NCBI GenBank assembly: GCA_041287635.1
Contig: JBGGNG010000148.1
Span: 1 to 57,684 of the forward strand
Source: JAOUEA01 sp041287635
Lineage (GTDB): Bacteria; Actinomycetota; UBA4738; HRBIN12
Direction of reading: 5' to 3'
DNA length: 57,684 nt
Shown piece after piece: positions 50,110 through 57,684 of this stretch (positions are counted from its first letter, which is position 1; each line of letters starts with the position of its first letter). Both the position numbers and the translations under genes were made by a program. Below the pieces are notes generated by a model that had not been told where the DNA came from, ran no database searches, and saw only the letters and a list, made by a program, of their open reading frames with translations.

Positions 50110-50778
50110 ATGGTCGCCGAGCCGAGATCGCCCCGCAACGCCAAGACGCAGGTCAAGCGCGACCGCATCGTCGAGACGGCGATGCGCCAGTTCGCCGAGC
50201 ACGGATACCAGGGCGCCAAGGTCGAGGACATCGCGATCGAGCTCGGCATCGCGAAGGGCTCGATCTTTCAGCACTTCGGGTCGAAGGCCGGTCTCTTCCT
50301 GCAGGCGTACAAGCGCGCGGTGCTCACGCTCCCCGCATGGCTCGACGCCCCCGAGGAGGTGCGAGCCCAGGGGTTCTTCACCACGGTCCGCTTCTGGCTC
50401 GAGCGAACCGAGCATCTGATCAAGGAGGACTGGATCCCGAACCGCGTCGTGCTGATCGGCAACTACGGCACCGACCTCACGCTCAAGCGCGACATCAACC
50501 GCTGGCTCGTGAGCGAAGACCCATACGGGACGCTCGAGTTCGTCGAGTGGGGGCAGGAACGCGGCGAGGTGCGGGCCGACGTCGACCTCGAGATCATCGT
50601 CTCGATGGTCGACTGGCTCTCGAACTCCCTGCAGGACGCCCTGGTCACCGAGGAGCTCGACCCGGGGTTGTTCCATCGGCTCGCCGGTCAGCCCGAGCGC
50701 CAGCGCATGCGCGTCGAGCACTTCACGGTGCTGCTCGAGAGCGCGATCGGCCCGCGGCGCGACTCAGCTCCGGCGTAG
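50110..50778 (+). CDS. TetR-family transcriptional regulator
   Basis: 222 residues from ATG 50110, with AGGAG upstream. DNA-binding domain: RDRIVETAMRQFAEHGYQGAKVEDIAIELGIAKGSIFQHFGSKAGLF (landmarks FAEHGYQGAKVEDIA and GSIFQHFGSKAGL). The C-terminal ligand domain has VVLIGNYGTDLTLK and a Trp-rich C-helix. Divergent from the corrinoid operon across 239 bases, which holds two matching TGAC-N5-GTCA boxes. Most likely a ligand-responsive repressor of that operon and of itself; the inducer would be the methylated substrate or a product. Confidence 0.9.
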   Translation: MVAEPRSPRNAKTQVKRDRIVETAMRQFAEHGYQGAKVEDIAIELGIAKGSIFQHFGSKAGLFLQAYKRAVLTLPAWLDAPEEVRAQGFFTTVRFWLERTEHLIKEDWIPNRVVLIGNYGTDLTLKRDINRWLVSEDPYGTLEFVEWGQERGEVRADVDLEIIVSMVDWLSNSLQDALVTEELDPGLFHRLAGQPERQRMRVEHFTVLLESAIGPRRDSAPA

Positions 50779-50803
50779 CGCGTCCCGAGGCCTGCCTAGG
50801 AGA

Positions 50804-51547
50804 CTAGCGTGTCGAACGCCGAGGCCATCGGACGTCGGCCGAGAAGCGCTTGACTTCGACGAATGTCGGCGCTCGATCCTCGGCACGTAGCTCCAGCGCG
50901 AGGAGCGTTCCCCCACTCCCGAAGCACCATTCCGCCGACGACCCATCCGAGGCCCGTTCGAAACAGTCGGCCGCGGCATTCCCAACGAGGCGGTGCGTGA
51001 CGGTCACAGGCCCCAGGGGATCGATACCGAGCTCGTGCAGGACCGAGCCAACGCCGGCGACCAGCTCGTGGAACGGGAGGGCCTGGACGGGCCGATCGCT
51101 ACTCCGCCACAGACGGCACCGTTCGTCTCCCCCGTTCGCCTGCACGCACACCACCGAGCGATCGCCCACGACCGTCGCGCTGGTGATCCGGTACGCCTCC
51201 GTGACCTCGAGCCGCCATCGAGCTGGTGGATCCCACACCAATCGCGCGACCCCCGCGGGATCGCACTTCGCCAGCCCGATGGGGATGTCGGCACGATCGT
51301 CGACGTAGCGGCGGAGACACTGGTGGGCCGACGGCGGTAGACCGGGCTGCTGTCGGTTCGTGCGATAGATGACGGTGGCCGATACGGGATGCCATCGGGC
51401 GAGTGCCTCCTGAAGGTCGCCGATCGTCACCGTCTCGACCCGTGATGCCGGATGCGCCTGCGGAACCGAGGTGACGGTGCACGACGTGGTGAGAACGACG
51501 ACCAGCAGCGTCGCGAGGACAGAGGCACGGCCGAGCGTCGCCGCCAT
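50804..51547 (-). CDS. Uncharacterised lipoprotein
   Basis: 247 residues. Lipoprotein signal peptide with lipobox TTSC (LATLLVVVLTTSCTV, Cys at residue 23). The mature part has RRYVDDRADIPIGLAKCDPAG, WRLEVTEAYRI and DGSSAEWCFGSGGTLL; two or three further Cys pairs may form disulfides (AKCDP, VCVQANGGDERC, DCFERASDG). TAGGCT ends 8 bases before the ATG. No known motif. Converges on the TetR gene; divergent neighbours none. Confidence 0.65.
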   Translation of the reverse strand: MAATLGRASVLATLLVVVLTTSCTVTSVPQAHPASRVETVTIGDLQEALARWHPVSATVIYRTNRQQPGLPPSAHQCLRRYVDDRADIPIGLAKCDPAGVARLVWDPPARWRLEVTEAYRITSATVVGDRSVVCVQANGGDERCRLWRSSDRPVQALPFHELVAGVGSVLHELGIDPLGPVTVTHRLVGNAAADCFERASDGSSAEWCFGSGGTLLALELRAEDRAPTFVEVKRFSADVRWPRRSTR

Positions 51548-51555
51548 GTCACGAA

Positions 51556-51561
51556 AGCCTA
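51556..51561 (-). promoter_or_regulatory. Candidate -10 element (TAGGCT) of the lipoprotein gene
   Basis: TAGGCT on the minus strand ends 8 bases before ATG 51547, with no Shine-Dalgarno. Confidence 0.4.
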
Positions 51562-51581
51562 GCCCTTGGGCTTCAAGCGGT

Positions 51582-52040
51582 TCAGCGGGCTCCGTTGAGA
51601 GACGTCTCGGCGTCCTCGATCGTCACCACCCGGCGCCGGTAATTCTGCAGCGCGAACCGATCGCACGCCGTCTCCCCCACCCGGCGCCCACCCTGCTTCG
51701 TGGTCCCCCACACGTGCATCCACTCGTGGCAGTACAGGAACCGCAGCACCTCGCGCGGCGTGCGGAACGTGACGCCCTCGGTGAGCCAGATGAAACGGAG
51801 CCGCTTGCCGGGCCGGCGTCTCGCCGCATACGGCACGACCTCCCCGAACGGGAAGAACGGCTCGGGAACCTGCAGCGTGATCGTGCGTTCGCCGAAGTCC
51901 GTCCATGCCGACAGGTGCGGCCGTTCCCGGTAGCGCAGGGGCTTGACGTGCACGGCGTAGCCGTCGGCCGAGGGCAGTCCACGCAGCGCTCGCTGCACGG
52001 CATCGGGGGGCAAGGGTTCGAACGTCGACGTGATGCGCAC
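51582..52040 (-). CDS. Zincin-like protein with HExxH motif
   Basis: 152 residues from a GTG. The helix VLRFLYCHEWMHVWGTTKQG carries H-E-W-M-H, the zinc-binding signature of gluzincin/metzincin-type folds; a second candidate ligand lies in GETACDRFALQNY (Asp). The N-terminal half is beta-rich (GYAVHVKPLRYRERPHLSAW, RTITLQVPEPF). It looks like a small cytoplasmic metallopeptidase or a SprT-like domain, but no family can be named. Divergent from azlC, 20 bases away. Activity is inferred from the motif. Confidence 0.65.
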   Translation of the reverse strand: MRITSTFEPLPPDAVQRALRGLPSADGYAVHVKPLRYRERPHLSAWTDFGERTITLQVPEPFFPFGEVVPYAARRRPGKRLRFIWLTEGVTFRTPREVLRFLYCHEWMHVWGTTKQGGRRVGETACDRFALQNYRRRVVTIEDAETSLNGAR

Positions 52041-52045
52041 GCCTC

Positions 52046-52051
52046 TAGCAT
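52046..52051 (+). promoter_or_regulatory. Candidate -10 element (TAGCAT) of azlC
   Basis: TAGCAT ends 9 bases before the azlC ATG, with no Shine-Dalgarno. Confidence 0.35.
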
Positions 52052-52060
52052 GACCGGACG

Positions 52061-52765
52061 ATGAGCGACCCGGCCCGCGAGGAGCGTTCCCACCGTGACG
52101 GCGTGCGCGCGGTCGCCCCCCTGGCGATCGCGGTCGTCGGGTTCGGGGTCTCCTACGGCGTGCTGGCGAGGGCGGCGGGCATGGGCGTGCTCGCGCCGAT
52201 CGTGATGTCGATGACGACGTTCGCCGGATCGGCGCAGTTCGCCGCGGCCTCGATCCTCGACGTCGGCGGCACGGTCGCCGCCGCGATCACGGCGGCCGTG
52301 CTGCTGAACGCCCGGTACGGGCCGATCGGCGTGAGCGTGGCGCCGTGGCTGACCGGGAGCACCTTGTCGCGGTTCCTGCACGCACAGCTCACGGTCGACG
52401 AGAGCTGGGCCGTCGCGGCCGAGGGAGACGGCCGCTTCAACCCTCAGGTGCTGCTGGGCGCCGGGGTCACGCTCTATGCGGCCTGGGTCGTGGGCACGGT
52501 GCTGGGGGTGGCGTTCGGCGACGTAATCGGCGACCCGTCGACGTGGGGGCTCGACGCCGCGTTCCCGGCGCTCTTCCTGGCGCTGCTCGTGCCTCAGCTG
52601 CGGGACCGCCGAGCGAAGGAGGCGGCGATCCTGGGTGCGGGCATCGCGCTGGTGCTCACGCCGTTCACGCCGGCCGGCGTGCCGATCATCGCCGCCGCCG
52701 GGGCCTGCCTGCTGGGCCTGCTCGACCGTCCCACGGCACGCACCGATGAGGGGTCCGCGACATGA
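52061..52765 (+). CDS. azlC: AzlC-family amino acid exporter subunit
   Basis: 234 residues with about seven membrane helices. Family marks are GVRAVAPLAIAVVGFGVSYG near the N-terminus, TFAGSAQFAAASIL and LNARYGPIGVSVAPWL. AzlCD exports branched-chain amino acids (4-azaleucine resistance). The stop overlaps the azlD start (ATGA). Confidence 0.93.
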   Translation: MSDPAREERSHRDGVRAVAPLAIAVVGFGVSYGVLARAAGMGVLAPIVMSMTTFAGSAQFAAASILDVGGTVAAAITAAVLLNARYGPIGVSVAPWLTGSTLSRFLHAQLTVDESWAVAAEGDGRFNPQVLLGAGVTLYAAWVVGTVLGVAFGDVIGDPSTWGLDAAFPALFLALLVPQLRDRRAKEAAILGAGIALVLTPFTPAGVPIIAAAGACLLGLLDRPTARTDEGSAT

Positions 52766-53073
52766 GCGACGCCTGGATCGTGGTGCTCGTCGTGGGGGTG
52801 GTCACGATCGCCATCAAGGCGCTCGGTCCGATGCTGCTCGGCGGGAAGCCGCTTCCCGAGCGGGTCACGGGCGTCGTGGCGCTGCTCGCCCCGGCACTGC
52901 TGGCCGCCCTGGTCGCGGTGAACACGTTCGGCGGGGACCAGGAGCTGGTCCTCGACGCGCGTGTGCCCGGCGTGCTCGCCGCGGCCGTGGCGATCAAGCT
53001 GAAGGCTCCCGTGCTGATCGTCGTCGTGGTCGCGGCGGTCGTGACGGCGGGCATCCGAGCCGTGACCGGATAG
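52762..53073 (+). CDS. azlD: AzlD-family amino acid exporter subunit
   Basis: 103 residues, three or four membrane helices: WIVVLVVGVVTIAIKALGPM, VTGVVALLAPALLAALVAVN and VAIKLKAPVLIVVVVAAVVTA. The small partner of AzlC, overlapping it by 4 bases. Its TAG stop is also the start of the -10 element of the next gene. Confidence 0.9.
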   Translation: MSDAWIVVLVVGVVTIAIKALGPMLLGGKPLPERVTGVVALLAPALLAALVAVNTFGGDQELVLDARVPGVLAAAVAIKLKAPVLIVVVVAAVVTAGIRAVTG

Positions 53074-53076
53074 GCT
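53071..53076 (+). promoter_or_regulatory. Candidate -10 element (TAGGCT) of the P1 peptidase gene
   Basis: TAGGCT ends 9 bases before ATG 53086. Its first three bases are the stop codon of azlD. Confidence 0.38.
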
Positions 53077-53085
53077 CCGCCACCG

Positions 53086-54216
53086 ATGACGCGCTACCGA
53101 GACCTCGGCCTCACGGTCGGCCAACTGCCGCCCGGCCCGCTCAACGCGATCACCGACGTCGAGGGCGTCTCCATCGGGATGACCACGCTGATCGAGGGTG
53201 AGGGCCTGCTCGAGGTCGGTCGTGGGCCCGTCCGCACCGGCGTCACCGTGATCGTGCCGCATCCCGCCATCGGCGCCGAGCCGGTGTTCGCGGGGTGCCA
53301 CCGACTCAACGGCAACGGCGAGCTCACCGGGCTCGAGTGGATCCGCGAGTCGGGCCAGCTCACCACGCCGGTCGCGCTCACGAACACCCACAGCGTCGGG
53401 GTCGTGCGCGACGCGCTCGTCGCCGCCGAGCTGCGCGGTCGCGCCGATCTCACCGCCTACTGGAGCCTCCCGGTCGTGGGCGAGACCTACGACGGCGCGC
53501 TCAACGACATCAACGGCTTGCACGTTCAACCCGAGCATCTGTTCGCGGCGCTCGACTCGGCGGTCTCCGGGCCGGTCCCCGAGGGAGGCGTTGGCGGCGG
53601 CACGGGCATGATCTGCCACGACTTCAAGGGCGGCACGGGCACGGCCTCGCGCGCGGTCGGCGGGTGGACCGTCGGCGCCCTCGTGCAGGCGAACTACGGC
53701 CGCCGGGAACGGCTCACGGTCGACGGCGTACCGGTCGGGCGCGAGATCCCGGTCGCCTCGGTGCCCTCGCCGTGGGATGAGGAGGAGCGCCTCAGCCGTC
53801 CCATCGAGCCCGGTATGGGCTCGATCATCGTGATCCTCGCGACCGACGCCCCGATGCTTCCCCATCAGCTGGAGCGTCTCGCCCAGCGGGCCGGTCTCGG
53901 CATCGCTCGGGCGGGGGGCGCCGGGGAGCACTCCAGCGGCGACATCTTCCTCGCGTTCTCGACGGCGAACCGAGGCGCGCTGCAGAGCTACAAGACCGAC
54001 GGCGAGAGCACGCCGGTCGACGTCTCGATGATCCCCGACGGCTCGATCAGCGAGCTGTTCTGGGGCGCGATCGAGGCGACCGAGGAAGCGATCCTCAACG
54101 CGCTCGTCGCGGCCGAGACGATGGTCGGTCGCGACGGCATCACCGCAAACCGTCTCGACCACGGCGCGCTGGTCGACGTCATGTCGCGCTACGGCCGAGG
54201 ACCGGGCGCCCCCTGA
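53086..54216 (+). CDS. P1-family (DmpA-like) self-processing peptidase
   Basis: 376 residues. N-terminal GPLNAITDVEGVSIGMTTLI (DmpA family), THSVGVVRDALVAAELRG, GGVGGGTGMICHDFKGGTGTA and the autocleavage site G-S in IEPGMGSIIVILATDAPM (Ser becomes the new N-terminal nucleophile). The C-terminus has EEAILNALVAAETMVGRDG. Members release N-terminal D- or L-amino acids or act as L-aminopeptidase/esterases. Just downstream of azlCD, whose exporter could handle the released amino acids. No signal peptide. Converges on the lysyl oxidase gene, 7 bases between stops. Confidence 0.9.
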   Translation: MTRYRDLGLTVGQLPPGPLNAITDVEGVSIGMTTLIEGEGLLEVGRGPVRTGVTVIVPHPAIGAEPVFAGCHRLNGNGELTGLEWIRESGQLTTPVALTNTHSVGVVRDALVAAELRGRADLTAYWSLPVVGETYDGALNDINGLHVQPEHLFAALDSAVSGPVPEGGVGGGTGMICHDFKGGTGTASRAVGGWTVGALVQANYGRRERLTVDGVPVGREIPVASVPSPWDEEERLSRPIEPGMGSIIVILATDAPMLPHQLERLAQRAGLGIARAGGAGEHSSGDIFLAFSTANRGALQSYKTDGESTPVDVSMIPDGSISELFWGAIEATEEAILNALVAAETMVGRDGITANRLDHGALVDVMSRYGRGPGAP

Positions 54217-54223
54217 GGAACGC

Positions 54224-55048
54224 TCAGCACGCCTGCTGCAGGTCGGTCACCTCGCGACCCCTGATGCGTACGAGGGTCGAGCGGCCGTTGTTCCCCTCGT
54301 CGGACTCGTCGAGCCGATCGGTGGGGTCGGCCTCGTTGCGCAGGCAGTACCGGCCGTCGGGCAGGCCCCTGATGTCGAGTTCCTGCCCCGGCAGCGTCGA
54401 GCCGTAGTAGTCGGCCCAGCCGATCGACAAGCCGGTGATCGAGTCCTGCGTGCAGTCGCCGTAGTGGATGAAGCCCGGCGAGCCCGGAAGCGTGGCGTCG
54501 AACCGGATGCTGTCACGCACGCAGAACGAGACCTTCTCCGAGCTGGCCACGACGCGCTCGGTCTTCGGCTTCACGAGCCGGTAGCGCGCGAACTCCTCGA
54601 AGTGCCAGTGGTTGTGGGCCACGTGGAAGAGCGAGCACCCCGCGAACCGCTTCTCGAGCACGCTGTCGATCCCCCGCGTGAAAACGCCGTCACCGTCGGT
54701 ATCGCCGAAGACGCGCTGGAACGCCTTGCGGTCGTTGAGCGGGTCTCCGTCGCCGTCACAATCGTTCTCGCCCGAGCGCGCGGGAGTGTCGGGCTTCAAC
54801 TCGACGACGCCGGCGCCCGCGTTGCCGATGATCGACGCGAACCGCAGCAGCCGCACCCCAGCGCCCTTCTGGATGCGGATCTCCGTGAGCGGTCGGACGA
54901 CGACATCGGGGAGCAGCGCAGGGTCCCCTCCCCCGGCGGCGGCAGGGGTCGGGGCCGACGCGGCGATCACGCCGAAGCCGGCGAGCGCGAGCGATGCGGA
55001 CACGAGGAGCGCCGAGACGGCGCCGCGGGACGAGCGCATGATCGACAT
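54224..55048 (-). CDS. Secreted lysyl-oxidase-like protein
   Basis: 274 residues from ATG 55046-55048 (ATG 55037-55039 is the alternative). Sec signal peptide (SALLVSASLALAGFGVIAASAPTPAAA as landmarks ALLVSASLALAG and PTPAAA). The lysyl oxidase domain shows the copper site VAHNHWHFEEFARYRL, SEKVSFCVRDS (equivalent to the Lys of the LTQ cofactor in GHKASFCLEDT) and GWADYYGSTLPGQELDIRG, then GRYCLRNEADPTDR. An EF-hand-like DTDGDG stretch occurs near the middle. Lysyl oxidases oxidise primary amines to aldehydes with O2. It starts 1 base after the tRNA-Pro 3' end and has no Shine-Dalgarno. Confidence 0.85.
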   Translation of the reverse strand: MSIMRSSRGAVSALLVSASLALAGFGVIAASAPTPAAAGGGDPALLPDVVVRPLTEIRIQKGAGVRLLRFASIIGNAGAGVVELKPDTPARSGENDCDGDGDPLNDRKAFQRVFGDTDGDGVFTRGIDSVLEKRFAGCSLFHVAHNHWHFEEFARYRLVKPKTERVVASSEKVSFCVRDSIRFDATLPGSPGFIHYGDCTQDSITGLSIGWADYYGSTLPGQELDIRGLPDGRYCLRNEADPTDRLDESDEGNNGRSTLVRIRGREVTDLQQAC

Positions 55049-55049
55049 G

Positions 55050-55124
<75 letters not shown>

Positions 55125-55197
55125 GGACCCGATTGTAGGTGGCGAACGGCCGAGAACGGTACCGAAGGACCGATTGCGCGAGCCGAACGCGCCCGTC

Positions 55198-55203
55198 TAC
55201 CGT
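55198..55203 (+). promoter_or_regulatory. Candidate -10 element (TACCGT)
   Basis: TACCGT ends 6 bases before GTG 55210, with no Shine-Dalgarno. Confidence 0.35.
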
Positions 55204-55209
55204 TGCGGC

Positions 55210-55626
55210 GTGCAGCTGCTTCCCCAGAACCGCTCGACGATCTGGTACATGGCGCTCGTGGTCCTACTCGTCTCCGGGCTCGCGATCGGCGTCGCGCTCT
55301 TCGTGCTGCAGGCCCGCGGTCCGGTCTCCGATCCGGAGTTCGCCGTCGCCGCCCCACAAGCGGTCGACTGCCCGGCCGGGTCGGGCGTGCCCGTCTGCTA
55401 TCGCTTCGACGTGACCAACACCGGGGGAGGCGACGGTGCGGTGCGGTGCGTCGTGGTGCCGGCGAAAGGCGGATCCGCAGTCTTCACCGCCAGCGGCAAC
55501 ACCGTGTACGAGAGCGACGGACCGGTCACCGTGGGCGACACCTACTCGCTCTACACCGAGGTGCAGGCCGCCGAGGGCGGGACCGTGGTCGAGCAACCGG
55601 CGGTCGCCTGCCAGTCGGCGGCCTGA
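55210..55626 (+). CDS. Small single-pass membrane protein, exported domain
   Basis: 138 residues from GTG 55210. One transmembrane helix (WYMALVVLLVSGLAIGVALFVL, about residues 12-33), then an extracytoplasmic beta-sandwich-like domain with the Cys pair AVDCPAGSGVPVC, FDVTNTGGGDGAVRCVVVP and TYSLYTEVQAAEGG. The FDVTNTG...DGxV pattern resembles FxLYD-type or Ig-like modules. Function unknown. Divergent from tRNA-Pro; converges on the PhzF gene, 4 bases between stops. Confidence 0.68.
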   Translation: MQLLPQNRSTIWYMALVVLLVSGLAIGVALFVLQARGPVSDPEFAVAAPQAVDCPAGSGVPVCYRFDVTNTGGGDGAVRCVVVPAKGGSAVFTASGNTVYESDGPVTVGDTYSLYTEVQAAEGGTVVEQPAVACQSAA

Positions 55627-55630
55627 CGCG

Positions 55631-56491
55631 TCAGACCGAGAACGTCCCCTCGCCCGTCGATCGCACCCCGCCCTCGACCTCGATCGCCCACGAGGCGCCG
55701 TCCGGTGCGACGCGCAGGTGCAGGAAGCTCGGGCGCCCGATCATCTCGCCCTGCGCGACGACGGCCCGGCCCGGCATCCCGGCGAGGCCGTGTCGCGAGA
55801 GGTACGCGCCGAGCGGGCCGACCGCCGAGCCGGTGGCCGGGTCCTCCCAGATCGTTGGGAACCGGTCGAACATGCGCGCCATCACGTCGCCCTCGCCGCG
55901 CACCGTGAAGAGGTAGAGCGACTCGGCGTCGGTGGCCTCGCAGACCTCGGTGCTCAGTCGAGGATCGCGCGCTGCCGATCGCAGGGTCGCCTCTTCCCGC
56001 ACCGGCACCATCAGATGGGCGATGCCCGTCGACGCCGAGACGATCGGGAGGCCGTCGACAAGGTCGGCCGCCTCGAGGCCCGCCGCGGCTGCGACCGCAG
56101 CTCGGTCGTCGAACGGCTCGCCGAACACCGGCGGCAGCTGATGCATCGTCGCGCGTCCGTTCGCGAGGTCGACGTCGACCGGCACGTCGCCGGCGGCCGA
56201 CGTCTGCACGAGTGAAGGCGCCACGCGACCCTCGGCGACCAGCACGAACGCCGTGCCGAGCGTGGGATGCCCGGCGAACGCCAGCTCGGCGTCGGGAGTG
56301 AAGATCCGCACGTCGTAGCCGTCATCGCGCACCGCCGTCACGAACGTCGTCTCCGAGAACCCGATCTCTCGCGCGAGCGTGAGCATCGTGTCGGCGCCCA
56401 GGCCCTCGGGCACGTCGGGCACAACGCAGAGCTGGTTGCCGGCGAAGGGCGTCTCGGCGAAAACATCGAGCAGCCGGAAGGGAAGCTTCAT
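55631..56491 (-). CDS. PhzF-family isomerase-like protein
   Basis: 286 residues from ATG 56489-56491. Two-domain diaminopimelate-epimerase-like fold: FRLLDVFAETPFAGNQLCVV at the N-terminus, the catalytic Glu in IGFSETTFV, AFAGHPTLGTAFVL, and the C-terminal WEDPATGSAVGPLGAYLSRHG. Most family members are of unknown role; PhzF isomerises a phenazine precursor, but no phenazine genes are present here, so no pathway is implied. Divergent from tRNA-Gly. Confidence 0.9.
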   Translation of the reverse strand: MKLPFRLLDVFAETPFAGNQLCVVPDVPEGLGADTMLTLAREIGFSETTFVTAVRDDGYDVRIFTPDAELAFAGHPTLGTAFVLVAEGRVAPSLVQTSAAGDVPVDVDLANGRATMHQLPPVFGEPFDDRAAVAAAAGLEAADLVDGLPIVSASTGIAHLMVPVREEATLRSAARDPRLSTEVCEATDAESLYLFTVRGEGDVMARMFDRFPTIWEDPATGSAVGPLGAYLSRHGLAGMPGRAVVAQGEMIGRPSFLHLRVAPDGASWAIEVEGGVRSTGEGTFSV

Positions 56492-56520
56492 GGTCAAGCA
56501 GTATCGCAGCGTACGGTTGC

Positions 56521-56526
56521 TAGGCT
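56521..56526 (+). promoter_or_regulatory. Candidate -10 element (TAGGCT) of tRNA-Gly
   Basis: TAGGCT lies 20 bases upstream of the mature tRNA-Gly 5' end, giving a short precursor leader. Confidence 0.4.
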
Positions 56527-56546
56527 TGGTACACGTGCCTCGGCAC

Positions 56547-56620
<74 letters not shown>

Positions 56621-56678
56621 CCAGCCCGCGCCCATTTCCGCAGGAGGGAAAGCGAGAGCCCCCGCTCCGATCGAGGCG

Positions 56679-57248
56679 CTATGGCTCGCGAGCCACGCGG
56701 TAGCGGAAGTAGACGACTTTCGAGCTGAAGGTGCGGGTCTCGACGAGGTCGAGATCCACCCGGCGCTCGCGCTGGGGAAAGAACGGAATGCCACCGCCAA
56801 CCAGCACCGGGTAGACCATGGCCTGGTACTCGTCGATCAGACCCAACGTGGCCGCTTCGGCGGCGAGAGTCGCGCCGCCGATCGCGATGTCGCCCTCCCG
56901 CGGCTCGGCTCGCAACCGCTCGATCTCCTCCCCCAGGCCGACGGAGGCCAGGCGGGCATGGCCCTGCACCGCCGACAGCGTGGTGGAGAACACCACCTTC
57001 GGGAGCGGCTTCCAGAGCGCGGCCCACTCGCGGCTTGATTCGTCGAGCGATGGATCCTGGTCGGCGGTCTCCCAGTACAGCATCGTCTCGTACAGCCGTC
57101 GTCCCAACAGGTGGACGCCGACCTGTCGGATCTCGTCGATCCAGGAGCGGAAGACCTCGTCGTTGGGCGCCGTCCAGTCGAAGCCGCCATCCGGCCCGAC
57201 GATGTAGCCGTCAAGCGAGACGCCCATCGAGTAGGTCACGCTGCGCAT
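56679..57248 (-). CDS. RibD_C/dihydrofolate-reductase-like protein
   Basis: 189 residues from ATG 57246-57248, with AGGAGG 8 bases upstream. Family marks are RSVTYSMGVSLDGYIVGPDGG, HLLGRRLYETMLYW, the Rossmann-like IAIGGATLAAEAATLGLIDEY and VYPVLVGGGIPFFP. This is the common YyaP/YwjB-like reductase group, distinct from true FolA. It likely uses NADPH on an unidentified small substrate. Alone in this stretch; a longer upstream frame lacks family similarity. Confidence 0.88.
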   Translation of the reverse strand: MRSVTYSMGVSLDGYIVGPDGGFDWTAPNDEVFRSWIDEIRQVGVHLLGRRLYETMLYWETADQDPSLDESSREWAALWKPLPKVVFSTTLSAVQGHARLASVGLGEEIERLRAEPREGDIAIGGATLAAEAATLGLIDEYQAMVYPVLVGGGIPFFPQRERRVDLDLVETRTFSSKVVYFRYRVAREP

Positions 57249-57558
57249 TAGAAGTCCTCCTCGCTTACGGCTTCGACGATACGACCGCCGGACGCCGCAG
57301 GACTCATCGCGGGCTCGCCGGATCTCTTCGGCGGCCATGCCGCCGCTGCAGCGGTATCTGGCAGCCGCCTTCCTTCGGGCTCACCCCAGCGTCGACTTAC
57401 CAACTGTTCTTGACGCAAAGCTCGAGCCAAGCCCTTGACAGGTGTCCGTCGACTGCGAGTAGATCCGGGGCCACAACGAGGTCGAATACCCATCCGTTGT
57501 CACTTCATGACAAGGGATGCGGTCGTGGACGCGCGTCGAGTCAAAGATCGTCAAAAGG
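57249..57558. other. 310-base gap between RibD_C gene and tmRNA
   Basis: No gene supported. It includes a palindrome TTGTCA-N5-TGACAA (57497-57513), which on the minus strand lies about 46 bases after the tmRNA end and could help termination. A TTGACA at about 57434 resembles a plus-strand -35, but no transcript is evident downstream. Confidence 0.5.
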
Positions 57559-57684
57559 TGGTGGAGATGGGGGAGAGTCGAACTCCCCGTCCAAGACCCT
57601 TCGTCGGAGACCACTACGAGCGTGTCCGATGCTTTGTCGTCAACCGCCCGATCGGGCATCGGCACCCTGCCGGACGGTCCAGTC
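57559..57684 (-). ncRNA. ssrA: tmRNA (ssrA), 3' part (5' end beyond the window)
   Basis: The minus strand ends with GGGGAGTTCGACTCTCCCC (T-arm) and CATCTCC-A-CCA (3' acceptor strand, discriminator and encoded CCA), the tRNA-like end of tmRNA. Upstream of it is GAAGGGTCTTGGAC, and further back a hairpin-rich pseudoknot region. The 5' acceptor strand and the tag-coding frame are outside the window. tmRNA rescues stalled ribosomes and tags the product for ClpXP, whose genes are at 32-34 kb. Confidence 0.88.

Noticed and set aside
55631..56491. Phenazine biosynthesis locus
   Set aside because: Only a PhzF-family gene is present; this family is widespread outside phenazine pathways and no other phz gene is nearby.

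Overview
The window is a densely coded, high-GC stretch of bacterial chromosome, probably from a deep-branching member of the Actinomycetota. The evidence is the gene order rng-rplU-rpmA-obg-nadD-(LytR_C)-rsfS, mreB-mreC-mreD-mrdA-rodA and tig-clpP-clpX...valS-folC-ndk, the very high GC at third codon positions, the frequent GTG starts, and the many stop/start overlaps (ATGA, GTGA). The species cannot be named from the sequence. I see no insertion sequence, phage, CRISPR array or integrase.

Layout. 1-4500 is a signalling/envelope stretch: the N-terminal part of a class III cyclase, an ECF sigma factor with a membrane beta-propeller partner, two lipoproteins, and a duplicated fragment of the sigma gene. 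4689-19314 (mostly minus strand) is the classical ribosome/cell-shape block: tRNA-Ala, rsfS, a LytR_C protein, nadD, a DinB-like gene, obg, rpmA, rplU, rng, then rodA, PBP2, mreD, mreC and mreB, interrupted by a plus-strand receiver-histidine kinase fusion. 19413-24198 (plus) is a fatty-acid synthesis operon, fabD-fabH-fabG-acpP-fabF plus a DinB gene, divergent from mreB. 24212-30211 (minus) carries a serine hydrolase, ndk, folC and valS. 30334-35692 holds a small SHOCT protein, a frameshifted double-META lipoprotein, an HdeD-like protein, clpX, clpP and tig. 35782-43265 is mixed metabolism: an inositol-monophosphatase-like phosphatase, an APH-type kinase, an ornithine-cyclodeaminase-like gene, an aminotransferase, tag, and an ABC exporter with two FtsX-type permeases.

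43397-50778 is the most distinctive region. It is a minus-strand operon of five overlapping or closely spaced genes: a corrinoid protein, a pterin-binding methyltransferase, a ferredoxin/ASKHA corrinoid activase, a DUF1638 protein, and an MttB-family methyltransferase without a pyrrolysine codon. It is bracketed by a MerR-B12 (CarH/LitR-like) regulator and a TetR regulator. Together these look like a complete, regulated route for taking a methyl group from a quaternary or methylated amine and passing it through a corrinoid to tetrahydrofolate. 50804-57684 has a lipoprotein, a zincin-like protein, azlC-azlD, a P1 (DmpA-like) peptidase, a secreted lysyl-oxidase-like protein just behind tRNA-Pro, a small membrane protein, a PhzF-like enzyme, tRNA-Gly, a RibD_C reductase-like gene and the 3' part of tmRNA.

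A recurring feature is a -10-like hexamer (TAGGCT and variants) ending 6-9 bases before a start codon that lacks a Shine-Dalgarno. I count about 13 cases, suggesting that many transcripts here are leaderless.
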